A stretch of 38,840 nt of DNA from contig CAZBVM010000003.1 of NCBI GenBank assembly GCA_964495505.1, positions 1-38,840 on the forward strand, read 5' to 3'. Source of the stretch: JACPHB01 sp964495505 (GTDB lineage Bacteria; Patescibacteriota; Minisyncoccia; UBA10092). The notes beneath the pieces are model-generated. The model was not told the origin of the DNA and did no database searches. It saw nothing but the letters and a program-made list of their open reading frames with translations. The translations under genes were made by a program, and so were the position numbers. Position 1 is the stretch's first letter; every line of letters begins with the position of its first letter. Of the stretch, positions 1-8,200 are shown piece after piece.

Positions 1-1639
1 TGCCGCCGTGGGCGATAACATATTTTTCCTCGTCAAAAGCGTCAAGCCAAATAATTTCTCCGGTAATTTTGCTGTTTTTTACGTGAACGTAAGGCGTTTC
101 AATAAAACCGAGTTCATTCACTCTTGAATAAGACGTAAGATGAACCACGAGTCCGATGTTCGGTCCTTCAGGAGTTTCAATCGGGCAAATTCGGCCGTAG
201 TGACTGGCATGAACATCGCGCACTTCAAAACCGGCTCTTTCACGGGTGAGGCCCCCGGGACCCATAGCCGAAATCCGGCGCTTGTGTTCCAGTTCCGCTA
301 AAGGATTTACCTGGTCCATAAATTGCGCTAACTGGGAAGAAGTGAAAAATTCTTTAACCTTCGCCATTAAAGGCCGGGCGTTGATAAGCTGGGCCGGCGT
401 TAGGGTGCTAATATCGTAAGTTGACATCCGGTCGCGGATAATTCTTTCCATTTGCGCGAGCCCCACCCGAAGTTTGGTTTGTAAAAGTTCGCCAAGAGCC
501 CGCACCCGCCGATTGCCCAAATGATCAATATCGTCCGGTACGGCGTCTTCATTGTTGTTTAAAAGAATAATTTCACGAGTGATATCAACCAAGTCCTCAA
601 AACTCAACAGCCGTTTTTCTTTTGAAATATCGAAGTCCTTTGAACTATTGAAGTCCGACATCGAAGAATTATTGATGTCGGACTTCAATATTTTTCTCTG
701 GCGGCCAAGGCGTTGGTTCATCTTAAACCTTCCGACTTTCCCCAAATCATAGCGATCAAACCTCTTAAACATTCCCTCAACTAGCGTTTTGGCGTTTTCT
801 GGCGTGGCCGGATCGCCAGGCCGCAGACGTTTATAGATTTCAATAAAACCCTCCTCGGCATTTTTTGATGGATCTTTTTTTAAAGTGGCCTCTATGTATT
901 TAATGGCGCCGGTATCGATGTCTTTGAATAATTTTAAAATATTTTCATTAGTGTCTAAACTCCTTCTTCCCTCCCTCCCTGACAAGGGAGGGTTGGGGTG
1001 GGTTTCGCCCTTCCGTAATGCAACCCCTCCCAACCTCCCCTTATCAGGGGAGGAATAATGAACCGCAAAAGCGCGCAAGAGCGCTGTCACCGGCGTTTTT
1101 CTTTTCCGATCAATTTTAACGCTAATGACACCGTCGGGATCGGTTTCAAATTCCAGCCAGGCGCCTCGGTTGGGAATAATTTTAGCGCCGAAAAGTTTTC
1201 TGCCGCGCCAACTGACAGCCGAAAAGAAAACGCCGGCGGAACGAATCAACTGTGAAACCACCACTCTTTCAACGCCGTTTACGATAAAAGTTCCGCGTTC
1301 AGTCATAATCGGAAAATCGCCAAGATATGTCTCCTGTTCTTTCGCTTTTTTAGTTCTTTTATTTATCAGTTCAACTTTCACCCGCAGCGGCGCTTCAAAA
1401 GAAAGGCCGTTTTGTTTGGCTTTAAGTTCATCAAACTTTGGCTCGTCAAAATAGTAATCATGAAAATAAAGCTCCAGTTCCTTGCCGGTGTAATCGGTTA
1501 CCGGTGACATTTCTTCAAAGAGTTCTATCAGGCCTGATTTTAAAAACCAATTATAAGAGTCAAGCTGCATCGCCACAAAATTCGGCAACTCAACCCATTT
1601 TATTTTTTGTTTAGCGAAACTTTTTGTTTCTTTGAACAT
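1..1639 (-). CDS. rpoB: RNA polymerase beta subunit, N-terminal part (runs off the window)
   Basis: Translating the minus strand from the ATG at 1639 gives about 546 residues of RpoB, the catalytic beta subunit of RNA polymerase. Recognisable stretches are the protrusion/lobe segment around TERGTFIVNGVERVVVSQL (positions 1310-1255) and the rifampicin-region stretches AMGPGGLTRERAGFEVRDVH and YGRICPIETPEGPNIG (280-170). The frame is open to the window edge, so the C-terminal half lies outside. Two stretches do not belong to normal RpoB: residues about 195-224 (968-1053, GC-rich palindromic repeat) and about 316-345 (604-692, hairpin repeat). Both keep the frame and look like inserted repeats, not sequencing errors. 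No clear Shine-Dalgarno site precedes the start. Confidence 0.95.
   Translation of the reverse strand, partial: MFKETKSFAKQKIKWVELPNFVAMQLDSYNWFLKSGLIELFEEMSPVTDYTGKELELYFHDYYFDEPKFDELKAKQNGLSFEAPLRVKVELINKRTKKAKEQETYLGDFPIMTERGTFIVNGVERVVVSQLIRSAGVFFSAVSWRGRKLFGAKIIPNRGAWLEFETDPDGVISVKIDRKRKTPVTALLRAFAVHYSSPDKGRLGGVALRKGETHPNPPLSGREGRRSLDTNENILKLFKDIDTGAIKYIEATLKKDPSKNAEEGFIEIYKRLRPGDPATPENAKTLVEGMFKRFDRYDLGKVGRFKMNQRLGRQRKILKSDINNSSMSDFNSSKDFDISKEKRLLSFEDLVDITREIILLNNNEDAVPDDIDHLGNRRVRALGELLQTKLRVGLAQMERIIRDRMSTYDISTLTPAQLINARPLMAKVKEFFTSSQLAQFMDQVNPLAELEHKRRISAMGPGGLTRERAGFEVRDVHASHYGRICPIETPEGPNIGLVVHLTSYSRVNELGFIETPYVHVKNSKITGEIIWLDAFDEEKYVIAHGG
604..692. repeat. Hairpin repeat inside rpoB
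   Basis: The segment contains AAGTCCGACATCGAAG and its near inverse GATGTCGGACTTCAAT, forming a long imperfect hairpin. It is translated in frame as a Ser/Asp/Asn-rich loop that is not part of the conserved RpoB core. Confidence 0.6.
968..1053. repeat. GGGAGG-type palindromic repeat pair inside rpoB
   Basis: Two adjacent units of the family CCCTCCCTGANAAGGGAGGG plus GGGTGGGTT are present, the second (AACCTCCCCTTATCAGGGG) in related form. The same family recurs at 2281-2354, 3488-3565, 3685-3773 and 4177-4283. Here it is read in frame within RpoB and adds about 29 residues including PPLSGREEG. Confidence 0.8.
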
Positions 1640-1842
1640 AAAAAATAATAAAATTTTCAATTTACAATTTCCAATTTTCAATCAATGTTCAATTTTTAAT
1701 TTTTCTCCCTACGGGAGATCTCCCGAAGGGAGACAAACTGTTTGATAATTGATTCATTGTCCGGCCTTCGCAGCCGAAGCAGCTTCGGCGGAGTAGGCAA
1801 AATTCAATGAAAATTGATAATTGAAAATTGTTAAGTAACGCG

Positions 1843-1868
1843 CAAAAAACCCGCCTTTATTGGGTTTG
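1843..1868 (-). terminator. Putative Rho-independent terminator of the small gene
   Basis: On the minus strand a 6-bp stem AAACCC/GGGTTT with a 9-base loop is followed by TTTTG. It lies 116 bases after the stop of the 94-aa gene and well before rpoB. The stem is short, so the call is tentative. Confidence 0.45.
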
Positions 1869-1928
1869 ACTTTTTAATAAGGTTTTTCTAAAAAATAGTA
1901 TTCAATTGTTATATTTCCCGCTGCGCGG

Positions 1929-1977
1929 GATCCTCGATTTCTTAACCAAATCTGAAAGATTTGGAAGAAATCGGGAC
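1929..1977. repeat. Nested hairpin repeat shared with leuS
   Basis: The inner stem CCAAATCT/AGATTTGG lies within an outer stem CGATTTCTT/AAGAAATCG, flanked by GGGATCCT and GGGAC. A close copy, in the opposite orientation, occurs at about 20746-20797 inside the leuS reading frame. This identifies it as a dispersed element. Confidence 0.7.
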
Positions 1978-1983
1978 AATTTT

Positions 1984-2268
1984 TTATTTAAAACGCAGAC
2001 CAGCAATAATAGCTTTTATTATTCTTTCTGTCAAGAGCCCCGTGTTCTTGAATTCTATATGTCCTATTTGTCCTATAGGTCTTATTTTATGCTTTTTCAA
2101 AAACTTGTCAACAACCAAAAGAAAGTCTTCTGCTCTGTCAACCCCGACGCATACTCCGACGGTACCGTCGGAGTCCAGGTCGGGGCTCCGACCTCGCCGA
2201 TGGCGAGCGTCGGAGTAAAAAAACTTTATTAAGATTTTTTTATCTTGTTGGGAAATAGTTATTTTCAT
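1984..2268 (-). CDS. Small hypothetical protein (94 aa) containing an in-frame palindrome
   Basis: I do not recognise the family with certainty. I prefer the ATG at 2268 over the upstream TTG at 2271; AAGGGG sits just upstream. The N-terminal part MKITISQQDKKILIKFF and the C-terminal part from DRAEDFLLVVDKFL to AIIAGLRFK look like ordinary protein. The C-terminal segment NTGLLTERIIKAIIAG faintly resembles the glycine-rich loop of TsaB-like proteins, but the match is too weak to name it. The middle segment (about residues 20-42) is encoded by GC-rich palindromic DNA (2147-2218) and is probably an inserted repeat. The gene lies between the O-antigen-ligase-like gene and rpoB on the same strand. 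Confidence 0.5.
   Translation of the reverse strand: MKITISQQDKKILIKFFYSDARHRRGRSPDLDSDGTVGVCVGVDRAEDFLLVVDKFLKKHKIRPIGQIGHIEFKNTGLLTERIIKAIIAGLRFK
2153..2174. repeat. 22-bp perfect palindrome in the small gene
   Basis: ACTCCGACGGT is followed at once by its inverse ACCGTCGGAGT. Further copies of CTCCGAC and GTCGGAG follow to 2218. The cluster is translated in frame. Confidence 0.8.
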
Positions 2269-2280
2269 CAACCCCTTTTT

Positions 2281-2354
2281 AAACCCCTCCTAACCTCCCC
2301 TTGTCGGGGGAGAAATCTTGCTCCCTCCCTGATAAGGGAGGGCTAGGGTGGGTT
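2281..2354. repeat. GGGAGG-type palindromic repeat at the 3' end of the ligase gene
   Basis: Two units are present, AACCTCCCCTTGTCGGGGG and CTCCCTCCCTGATAAGGGAG followed by GGTGGGTT. They sit immediately downstream of the stop of the O-antigen-ligase-like gene (which reads leftwards to 2353). They may double as its transcription end. Confidence 0.75.
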
Positions 2355-5085
2355 ATTTTTTAAGTTTCTGCACTGGCGCTTTTTCCGAGACCGGTGCTTC
2401 GGCGCGATTTTGCGGCGCCGGCGCCGGCGGCGCAATGCCTAAAAGCGCCGCCTTACCAGCTTTAAGATTAACGATTATTCGTCCGACTTCCATGTTATCC
2501 GGATTAAGTTCGGCAATCTTTTCAAACTGTTCTTGGGCCTTGGATTTAGCCGCCCAAAAATCATCCTTGGATGCGCCTAAACTGTCTCGGTCGTATATCA
2601 AGCCCAAAAAATACCGGGCGTTTGAATAATTAGGGGCTAGTTCAACCGTTCTTTCAAAAACCGCTTTTGAATCATTATAGCGGCCGGACTTGTAATAAAG
2701 AAATCCCAGTTGGAACAGGGCGCCGGTATCCCGATTATTTAAAATCACGAGTTCTTCGGCTTTTCTAACGGCATCGGGCAATTTCCCCTGCCGATCGTAG
2801 ACCTGAACAAGCAAAAATCGGGCCGGCGCGTAATCTTGTTTCAGTTCAACCGTTCTTTCCAAATTGCTCACCGCCTTACTAAGCTCGGCATTTATTTCTT
2901 CCGCCTTTCCCTTACTTAAAACCAGCAAATCGGCACGGGCAATATAAACTCTCCCCAGCGCCAAATAATTTATTGGATTTTTAGGGTCAAGCGAAATCGC
3001 TTTGCCATATGAAGAGAGCGCGAAATCGGAAGCGCCGCCGATAAAAGGAATTAGATTTTCGTAAATGTTGCCTAAAAGCGCCGCGTTAAACGAATTTTGC
3101 GAATTCAAATCGGCCGCTTTTTGGGCGAAAGCAATGGCGCTCCCCGTAATATTTTGAAACTGTGCCCTCATTGTTTCTTGAGGAATGTCTTTTTTAGCCA
3201 AAAGGGGATTTAACTGGAAGAATGTCGCCTGCGCCAAACTTTGGAAATAGCGCTCGTCGTACTTCCAAAAATCAACAGCTCTCGCGAGATCGTTTATCGT
3301 TGCTTCGTTATCTCCATTTCCCGAAGCAGTAACTGCTTTCCCGAAATAAATCTCGGCAATATAGCGATTGGCTTCAAAGTAAATTCCGACTGCCGCGCCA
3401 ACCATTAAAGCAACGATAACAAGAGAAAAAATAAATGTCTTGGGAGCCGAAGTAAAAATGGAAATGTTGGAAACCGAGTTTCTAACAAACCCCCCTACTT
3501 CCCCCCTTGTCAGGGGGGACTCCCGTTCCCTTTCCCTCCCTGATAAGGGAGGGATGGGGTGGGTTAGTGCCGTGGCTAAAAACAATCCCATCCCCCAGAA
3601 AGTGAAAGCCATTAGAGTAATATTGGTGGAATACAAAAACCACATCGCGAACATAAAAATAACAGCGACAAAAATTGCTTCCTGCCCCCTCCCTGATAAG
3701 GGAGGGCTGGGGTGGGTTGGGGGGCTGGGGTGGGTTTCAAACCCCCCTTGATCCCCCCTTGTCAGGGGGGATTTCCGTCCAGCAACGCCAGTCCAAATAA
3801 AAGCCGCAATTATAAACAACAAAGACAAAACGCCTAAAATTCCAACGGTGCCGGCCCAGGTGGCCACGGCCGAAGCGCCGGCACTCCAAACCGTCGCCCA
3901 AAAAATAGTCTGGTTAATTCCCTCTGGTTTATAAAGATTAAAAATATATCCAAAAGTATTAGGCCCAGACCCTAAAAGATAGCGACCGCTATTAAAATTT
4001 TCCCGGGCGATATCAAGCGTCGCTTTAAAATTTGGCGTCACTTCAAGCGGCATCCTAATAAATTTTGATAAAGGCGAAGGAACAATCAAAAATAAAAGCG
4101 ACACTAAAAGAATAATGGATGGCAGCCACGCTTTTTGAAAGTAGGCAAGCTGAAGACCTGGAGAAAAGTTTTCAGAAACCCCTCCTAACCTCCCCTTGTC
4201 GGGGGAGAAATCTTGCTCCCTCCCTGATAAGGGAGGGCTGGAGTGGGTTTCAAACCCCCCTTGATCCCCCCTTGTCAGGGGGGAACTTAACCCCGCCGAC
4301 AAAAAACTAATCAAAAAAACCATCGCCAATGCCAGTCCGACCCAAATCGCCCAGAAATCAATGATAATCAGGTTAATAATAAAAATAATAATTGCGGCAC
4401 CGAGAAGTTTTTTTAAAATTCGCGAAATGTCGCGGCTAGACATAAGGCCGACAGCGATAACAAGCCCAAAAGCTAGAAGAACTCCGACTTCATTTATGGA
4501 ACCGCCGAGCGGGTTAAAGGCGACGCTTTTCGCCCAAGCAAAAGGTAAAACATAAACTTTAAAAAGCTGAAAAATTTCAAAAATTCCCAAAGCGGCCAGC
4601 GAAGAAAGAAAAACTATAAGAGAAAGGTCGGTGTCGCGGCGATTAAAAGTCGTAATAATCACAAGTGTTAAAATGGCAAATAAAAGCGCAGCCGCGAAGC
4701 TGTCCGGCGCCCCCCAAGAACCGATTAAACTGCCAATTTGACTAGCAGAGAAAAAAGATGAAACGCCCCAGACAATAACCAAAACAGCTAAGGCGGCGGC
4801 AAACCAATGCCCCGGATAGCGAAGCCGGCCTTCAATTAAAATCCGCCCGAGCGTGGCAAAGAAAGCCGTCAAAATTAGAACAAAAATTAAAATTTCTTTG
4901 TTGGCAGCAACTGGTAAGCTCGTAAACGGAAGGAAAAATATCGGGACGAGCCCGGCAAAAAGAATAAGCGCAAAGCGAGCCGCGGCCCGCCAATAGTGCG
5001 TCATTTTTGGAAAGCCGATGGGAATTATGACTTCGCTGATTTTTGGCCTCGCATCTTCAAAATTTTTTTTAATTTGTATATCCAT
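2353..5085 (-). CDS. O-antigen ligase / Wzy-like polytopic membrane protein with C-terminal TPRs
   Basis: This 910-residue protein has many hydrophobic segments (about residues 30-640). It carries a GSGPNTF motif near residue 373 that resembles the LLGxGPxxF loop of the Wzy_C/O-antigen ligase family, which transfers polymerised glycans at the outer face of the cytoplasmic membrane. Residues about 690-890 contain tandem TPR units such as GALFQLGFLYYKSGRYNDSK and NARYFLGLIYDRD, ending in a Pro/Ala-rich tail. TPR-tailed O-antigen ligases are common in Patescibacteria. Three GC-rich palindromic repeats are translated within it (residues about 267-303, 437-467 and 507-533, with peptides such as SPLTRGDQGGFETH and PSPPLSGRG), all in loops between membrane segments. 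The actual glycan substrate cannot be told from sequence. Confidence 0.75.
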   Translation of the reverse strand: MDIQIKKNFEDARPKISEVIIPIGFPKMTHYWRAAARFALILFAGLVPIFFLPFTSLPVAANKEILIFVLILTAFFATLGRILIEGRLRYPGHWFAAALAVLVIVWGVSSFFSASQIGSLIGSWGAPDSFAAALLFAILTLVIITTFNRRDTDLSLIVFLSSLAALGIFEIFQLFKVYVLPFAWAKSVAFNPLGGSINEVGVLLAFGLVIAVGLMSSRDISRILKKLLGAAIIIFIINLIIIDFWAIWVGLALAMVFLISFLSAGLSSPLTRGDQGGFETHSSPPLSGREQDFSPDKGRLGGVSENFSPGLQLAYFQKAWLPSIILLVSLLFLIVPSPLSKFIRMPLEVTPNFKATLDIARENFNSGRYLLGSGPNTFGYIFNLYKPEGINQTIFWATVWSAGASAVATWAGTVGILGVLSLLFIIAAFIWTGVAGRKSPLTRGDQGGFETHPSPPTHPSPPLSGRGQEAIFVAVIFMFAMWFLYSTNITLMAFTFWGMGLFLATALTHPIPPLSGRERERESPLTRGEVGGFVRNSVSNISIFTSAPKTFIFSLVIVALMVGAAVGIYFEANRYIAEIYFGKAVTASGNGDNEATINDLARAVDFWKYDERYFQSLAQATFFQLNPLLAKKDIPQETMRAQFQNITGSAIAFAQKAADLNSQNSFNAALLGNIYENLIPFIGGASDFALSSYGKAISLDPKNPINYLALGRVYIARADLLVLSKGKAEEINAELSKAVSNLERTVELKQDYAPARFLLVQVYDRQGKLPDAVRKAEELVILNNRDTGALFQLGFLYYKSGRYNDSKAVFERTVELAPNYSNARYFLGLIYDRDSLGASKDDFWAAKSKAQEQFEKIAELNPDNMEVGRIIVNLKAGKAALLGIAPPAPAPQNRAEAPVSEKAPVQKLKK
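3488..3565. repeat. GGGAGG-type repeat pair inside the ligase gene
   Basis: Two units, CCCCCCTTGTCAGGGGGG and CCCTCCCTGATAAGGGAGGG followed by GGGTGGGTT, are read in frame. A copy of the GGAAACCGAGTTTC hairpin family lies just before it (3461-3487). Confidence 0.8.
3685..3773. repeat. GGGAGG-type repeat cluster inside the ligase gene
   Basis: One full CCCTCCCTGATAAGGGAGGG unit is followed by a duplicated GGGCTGGGGTGGGTT half-unit and a CCCCCCTTGTCAGGGGGG unit. The half-unit duplication shows the element can partly amplify in place. All of it is in frame. Confidence 0.8.
4177..4283. repeat. Triple GGGAGG-type repeat inside the ligase gene
   Basis: Three consecutive units (CCTCCCCTTGTCGGGGGAG, CCCTCCCTGATAAGGGAGGG and CCCCCCTTGTCAGGGGGG) are translated as an extra-membrane loop of about 36 residues. 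Confidence 0.8.
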
Positions 5086-5097
5086 ATGTTTTAATTA

Positions 5098-5290
5098 ATT
5101 TTCAATTTCTAATTTTTCCCGATTTTATCGAGGATTCTCGACAAGGTCGGAACAATTTTCATTGAATTTTGCCTACTCCGCCGAAGCTGCTTCGGCTGCG
5201 AAGGCCGGACAATCTATTAATTTTCAAACGTTTTAAAATTGAATCATTGAAAATTGATTGTAAATTGAAAATTGTAAATTGTAAATTATT
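5098..5290. repeat. A/T repeat array between the giant gene and the ligase gene
   Basis: The spacer consists almost entirely of dispersed-repeat units. These are TTTTCAATTTCTAATTTTTCC, a hairpin around CCCGATTTTATCGAGG, the GCCGAAGCTGCTTCGGC hairpin that also occurs near 1775, and several copies of ATTGAAAATTGTAAATTG. No gene and no clear promoter are visible. Confidence 0.7.
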
Positions 5291-8200
5291 TTAAGGCGTG
5301 CTTGTCGCTGTCTCCGAGATTATCACGGGCTCGGTGCTTGTGGCAACAACCGGCTCCGATTCAGTCAAAACAGGTTCGGTGGTCGTAGAAGTTGCGGGCG
5401 TCGTGGTTGCCGTTTGATCATTGGAATTTGAAAATTCATTGGAAATTGAAAATTGAGAATTGGAAATTAACGCTGGCGCTCCAGCGTTTTGGGTCTGCCC
5501 GCACGCCCCATCCGACGTCTTTATCACTCCCCCTTCTATATATATACACTTTGGCGCAGCGGTTGTCCGGTCGTAAACCGTAACGCCAGAAGCGGCGCCG
5601 GCGATGGTCAAGGCCTGGGCGGTAACGCTTTTGGCGATTATATTCCCTTCGGCGTCAATTGACCATAGCCCGTTAAGCCCAGAAATTGATTTAACATTAA
5701 GAAGCGAGAAGCCGTTCATATTCAAGTCGCCGCTGGCAGTAGTCATGGAAGCCAGGTCTCCGGTTCCTTTGGCCGCGGCAAGCTGGGGCTGGCCGAGGTT
5801 TACAAAGACAAGAATCTTTCCAATTTTCAATTTACAATTTTCAATTTCCAATGAATTTCCAATGTTACAATTTTCAATGTTAGAAGCTGAAAACTCTTCT
5901 AAAGCAATACCGACCGTGGCTTCCGTAGAAGACGCTTTTTTACCAATACCCGCCACCGATGAAACAGAAATCCTGTCGCCTATTGCAATCGGCCCGTTTT
6001 CAAGATTTACTTTCACTGGAACTCTTCCAATCAGAGCTACGGGATAAGTTGAACTGGCGTTGGCGTTTTCTTCAAAACCCAAAGTCATACCCGGAGCAGA
6101 AGAAACAACACCAATGATTGTGGTCGAAGAGGCAGCGGCTTTTTGTATTGGGTATTTTGTATTTGGTATTTGGTATTTTGAATATTCAATAATATCGCCC
6201 GCCTCAAGAACTTCTGATGAATAATAATTTTCAGCGACATCGGAATTGCCGGTGGTGGAACTGACAAAAGTGATATTGCCGGCCGCGCCCGGAACGCAAC
6301 CGCCGTCATTATCAATACAAAGCGCGCCGTTGGGAATATTAGCATTGGCCGTAGTTCCGGCGCTTGAAATCGTTAATAATTGTGTAGGTGTTGTCGTCCC
6401 GATGCCGACGTTGCCATTCGCTAAAATCCGAAAGAGAATACCATTAAAAGTGCCGGCATCAACGCCAAAGACCGGGTCAGTGCCAGTCATTGATACTGCG
6501 TCCGCCCCGCTTTTTTTCTGACCCGACACAACAACCGCAGGAATCGAGGGGCTGGTATAGCCAACTCCTCTAATTACAATCGCTTGGCGAGTATTAGCTC
6601 CGGCAAGTCCCATAACATACAACCCGCCGTCGTCAGAACCGATATTAAATAATGTCCCAAAGGTATCGGTGGATGGCGCATCATTCGTCACCCCATGTGC
6701 GAGACCGCTTAGCCTCATATTGATGCGGGTAGGGTTAGTATCCAATAGCTCCAAAGTGCCTGCGGGTGCCGTCGTCCCGATGCCGACGTTGCCGTTTCCA
6801 TCAATAGTTAATCTTGTGTTGGTTCCTACAGCAGTTGAAGAAGCGATTTTGAATTTATTGGCGTCGGCGGTATCAATGCCCATCGTCCAAGCGCTGTCGC
6901 CGCTTCCTGTTGTGAAACCCAAAGCCGGAGTGGTTGATTTGAAAAGAGACAAAAGATTATTGGGACTCGTCGTCCCGATGCCGACGTTGCCGCCGAGCAG
7001 GGCGATGTTTCTAACTGTCCCTCCACTCACCTGTTCGGTTTCTATCGTGAATACATTAGCGTTATTGATGAATCCCAACGAAGCAAATTCATCCGCAGCA
7101 CTATCAGTATTGTAAATGCGAAATTCTTGAGCATTGGTGCCTCTTCTTTGAGCTAGGATATTAGCGGCATCACGACCTACAGTCAAATCTATACTACCGC
7201 TAAAATCAGAAGTGCTATACCAGGAGAGTTCATTACCACTGCGAAAAAATATGCTTCCCGTATCAATGCGAAGACGCTCTACACCACCCGTAGACATACT
7301 AAGAGTATTAACGTCAGAGGTGCGAAACCAGCCTGTCCCTGCGGCGCCCAAAGCCAGAGATGGTGCTGCTGCCGAGCCTGCGGGCAATAAAATTTGTCCA
7401 CTTCCAATTTCTAACGCTACGGTAGGATTCGCCGTCCCAATGCCGACGTTGCCGGCATCAGTGATTCTCATCGCTTCCGTTAATGCTCCTGACCTTAACG
7501 TTGAAAAAGCTAAATCGCCTTTGCCGGTGGTCCAATTCTGGGTAAGAATTCCTGTTATGGCAGCAGTGGAAGTTCCGGTGGCGCCACTAATGTCCTGGGC
7601 TCTAAAGGTTAGTCTTGAGGCGGTGGAAGTGGCGGAGTCCAAGTTGGTTAAATAAAGTTGGTCTGCGGTAGCACCCGAGGAAGTATTGGTCACTTCCAGT
7701 TTGGTTTGGGGAGAGGTGGTGCCGATGCCGACGTTGCCGGTACTTTGAGCAGTAAGAATTGTTGTTTTTACGGTTTCGTTGTCGTTTAAAGCTCGGAGAG
7801 TAAAATCGCCGCCATCGCTCAAAAGTTGAAACCATCTGCTATTCGCGACAGCTCCACTGTCATTTAAACCTAAAATTCCTTGGCCAGTGCCATCTATGAG
7901 CAGTTGAGAAATGGTAGAACCAGTGGTGTTACCTGAAATATGCATTGTTGCGCCAGTTACCAAGATGCCATTCATGGTTCCCGGGGTTGTCGTCCCAATA
8001 CCAACTTTACCGTTAGCTAAAACCTCAACAATAGAATTGGCACCAGTGGCATTGGGGCTAATTCTCACTACTGGTGTGGCACCCGAAGCGGCAGCGACGC
8101 CATTTCCACTTCTTTGAAACCCGCCAAGTAACACGAGCGGGCTGGTGGGAGTCGTCTGACCAGTGCCCGTAATAACAACTGGGATAGCGGTATTAGTGTC

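Larger units (their letters stand above)
1640..1983. other. Repeat-filled spacer between rpoB and the small upstream gene
   Basis: I see no gene here. It holds several A/T repeats of the type CAATTTTCAATTTACAATT (about 1660-1700 and 1740-1832), a hairpin CTCCCTACGGGAG with TCTCCCGAAGGGAG (1706-1736), and a GC hairpin GCCGAAGCAGCTTCGGC (about 1770-1790). A terminator-like hairpin (1843-1868) and a long nested hairpin (1929-1977) follow. The rpoB promoter must lie here, but no convincing consensus pair stands out. Confidence 0.6.

Noticed and set aside
968..1053. Frameshift or assembly error in rpoB
   Set aside because: The foreign stretch keeps frame on both sides and matches repeat copies elsewhere, so it is an in-frame insertion.
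3685..4283. CRISPR-like array in the ligase gene
   Set aside because: The GGGAGG units are palindromic, unevenly spaced and translated in frame; there are no unique spacers of constant length.
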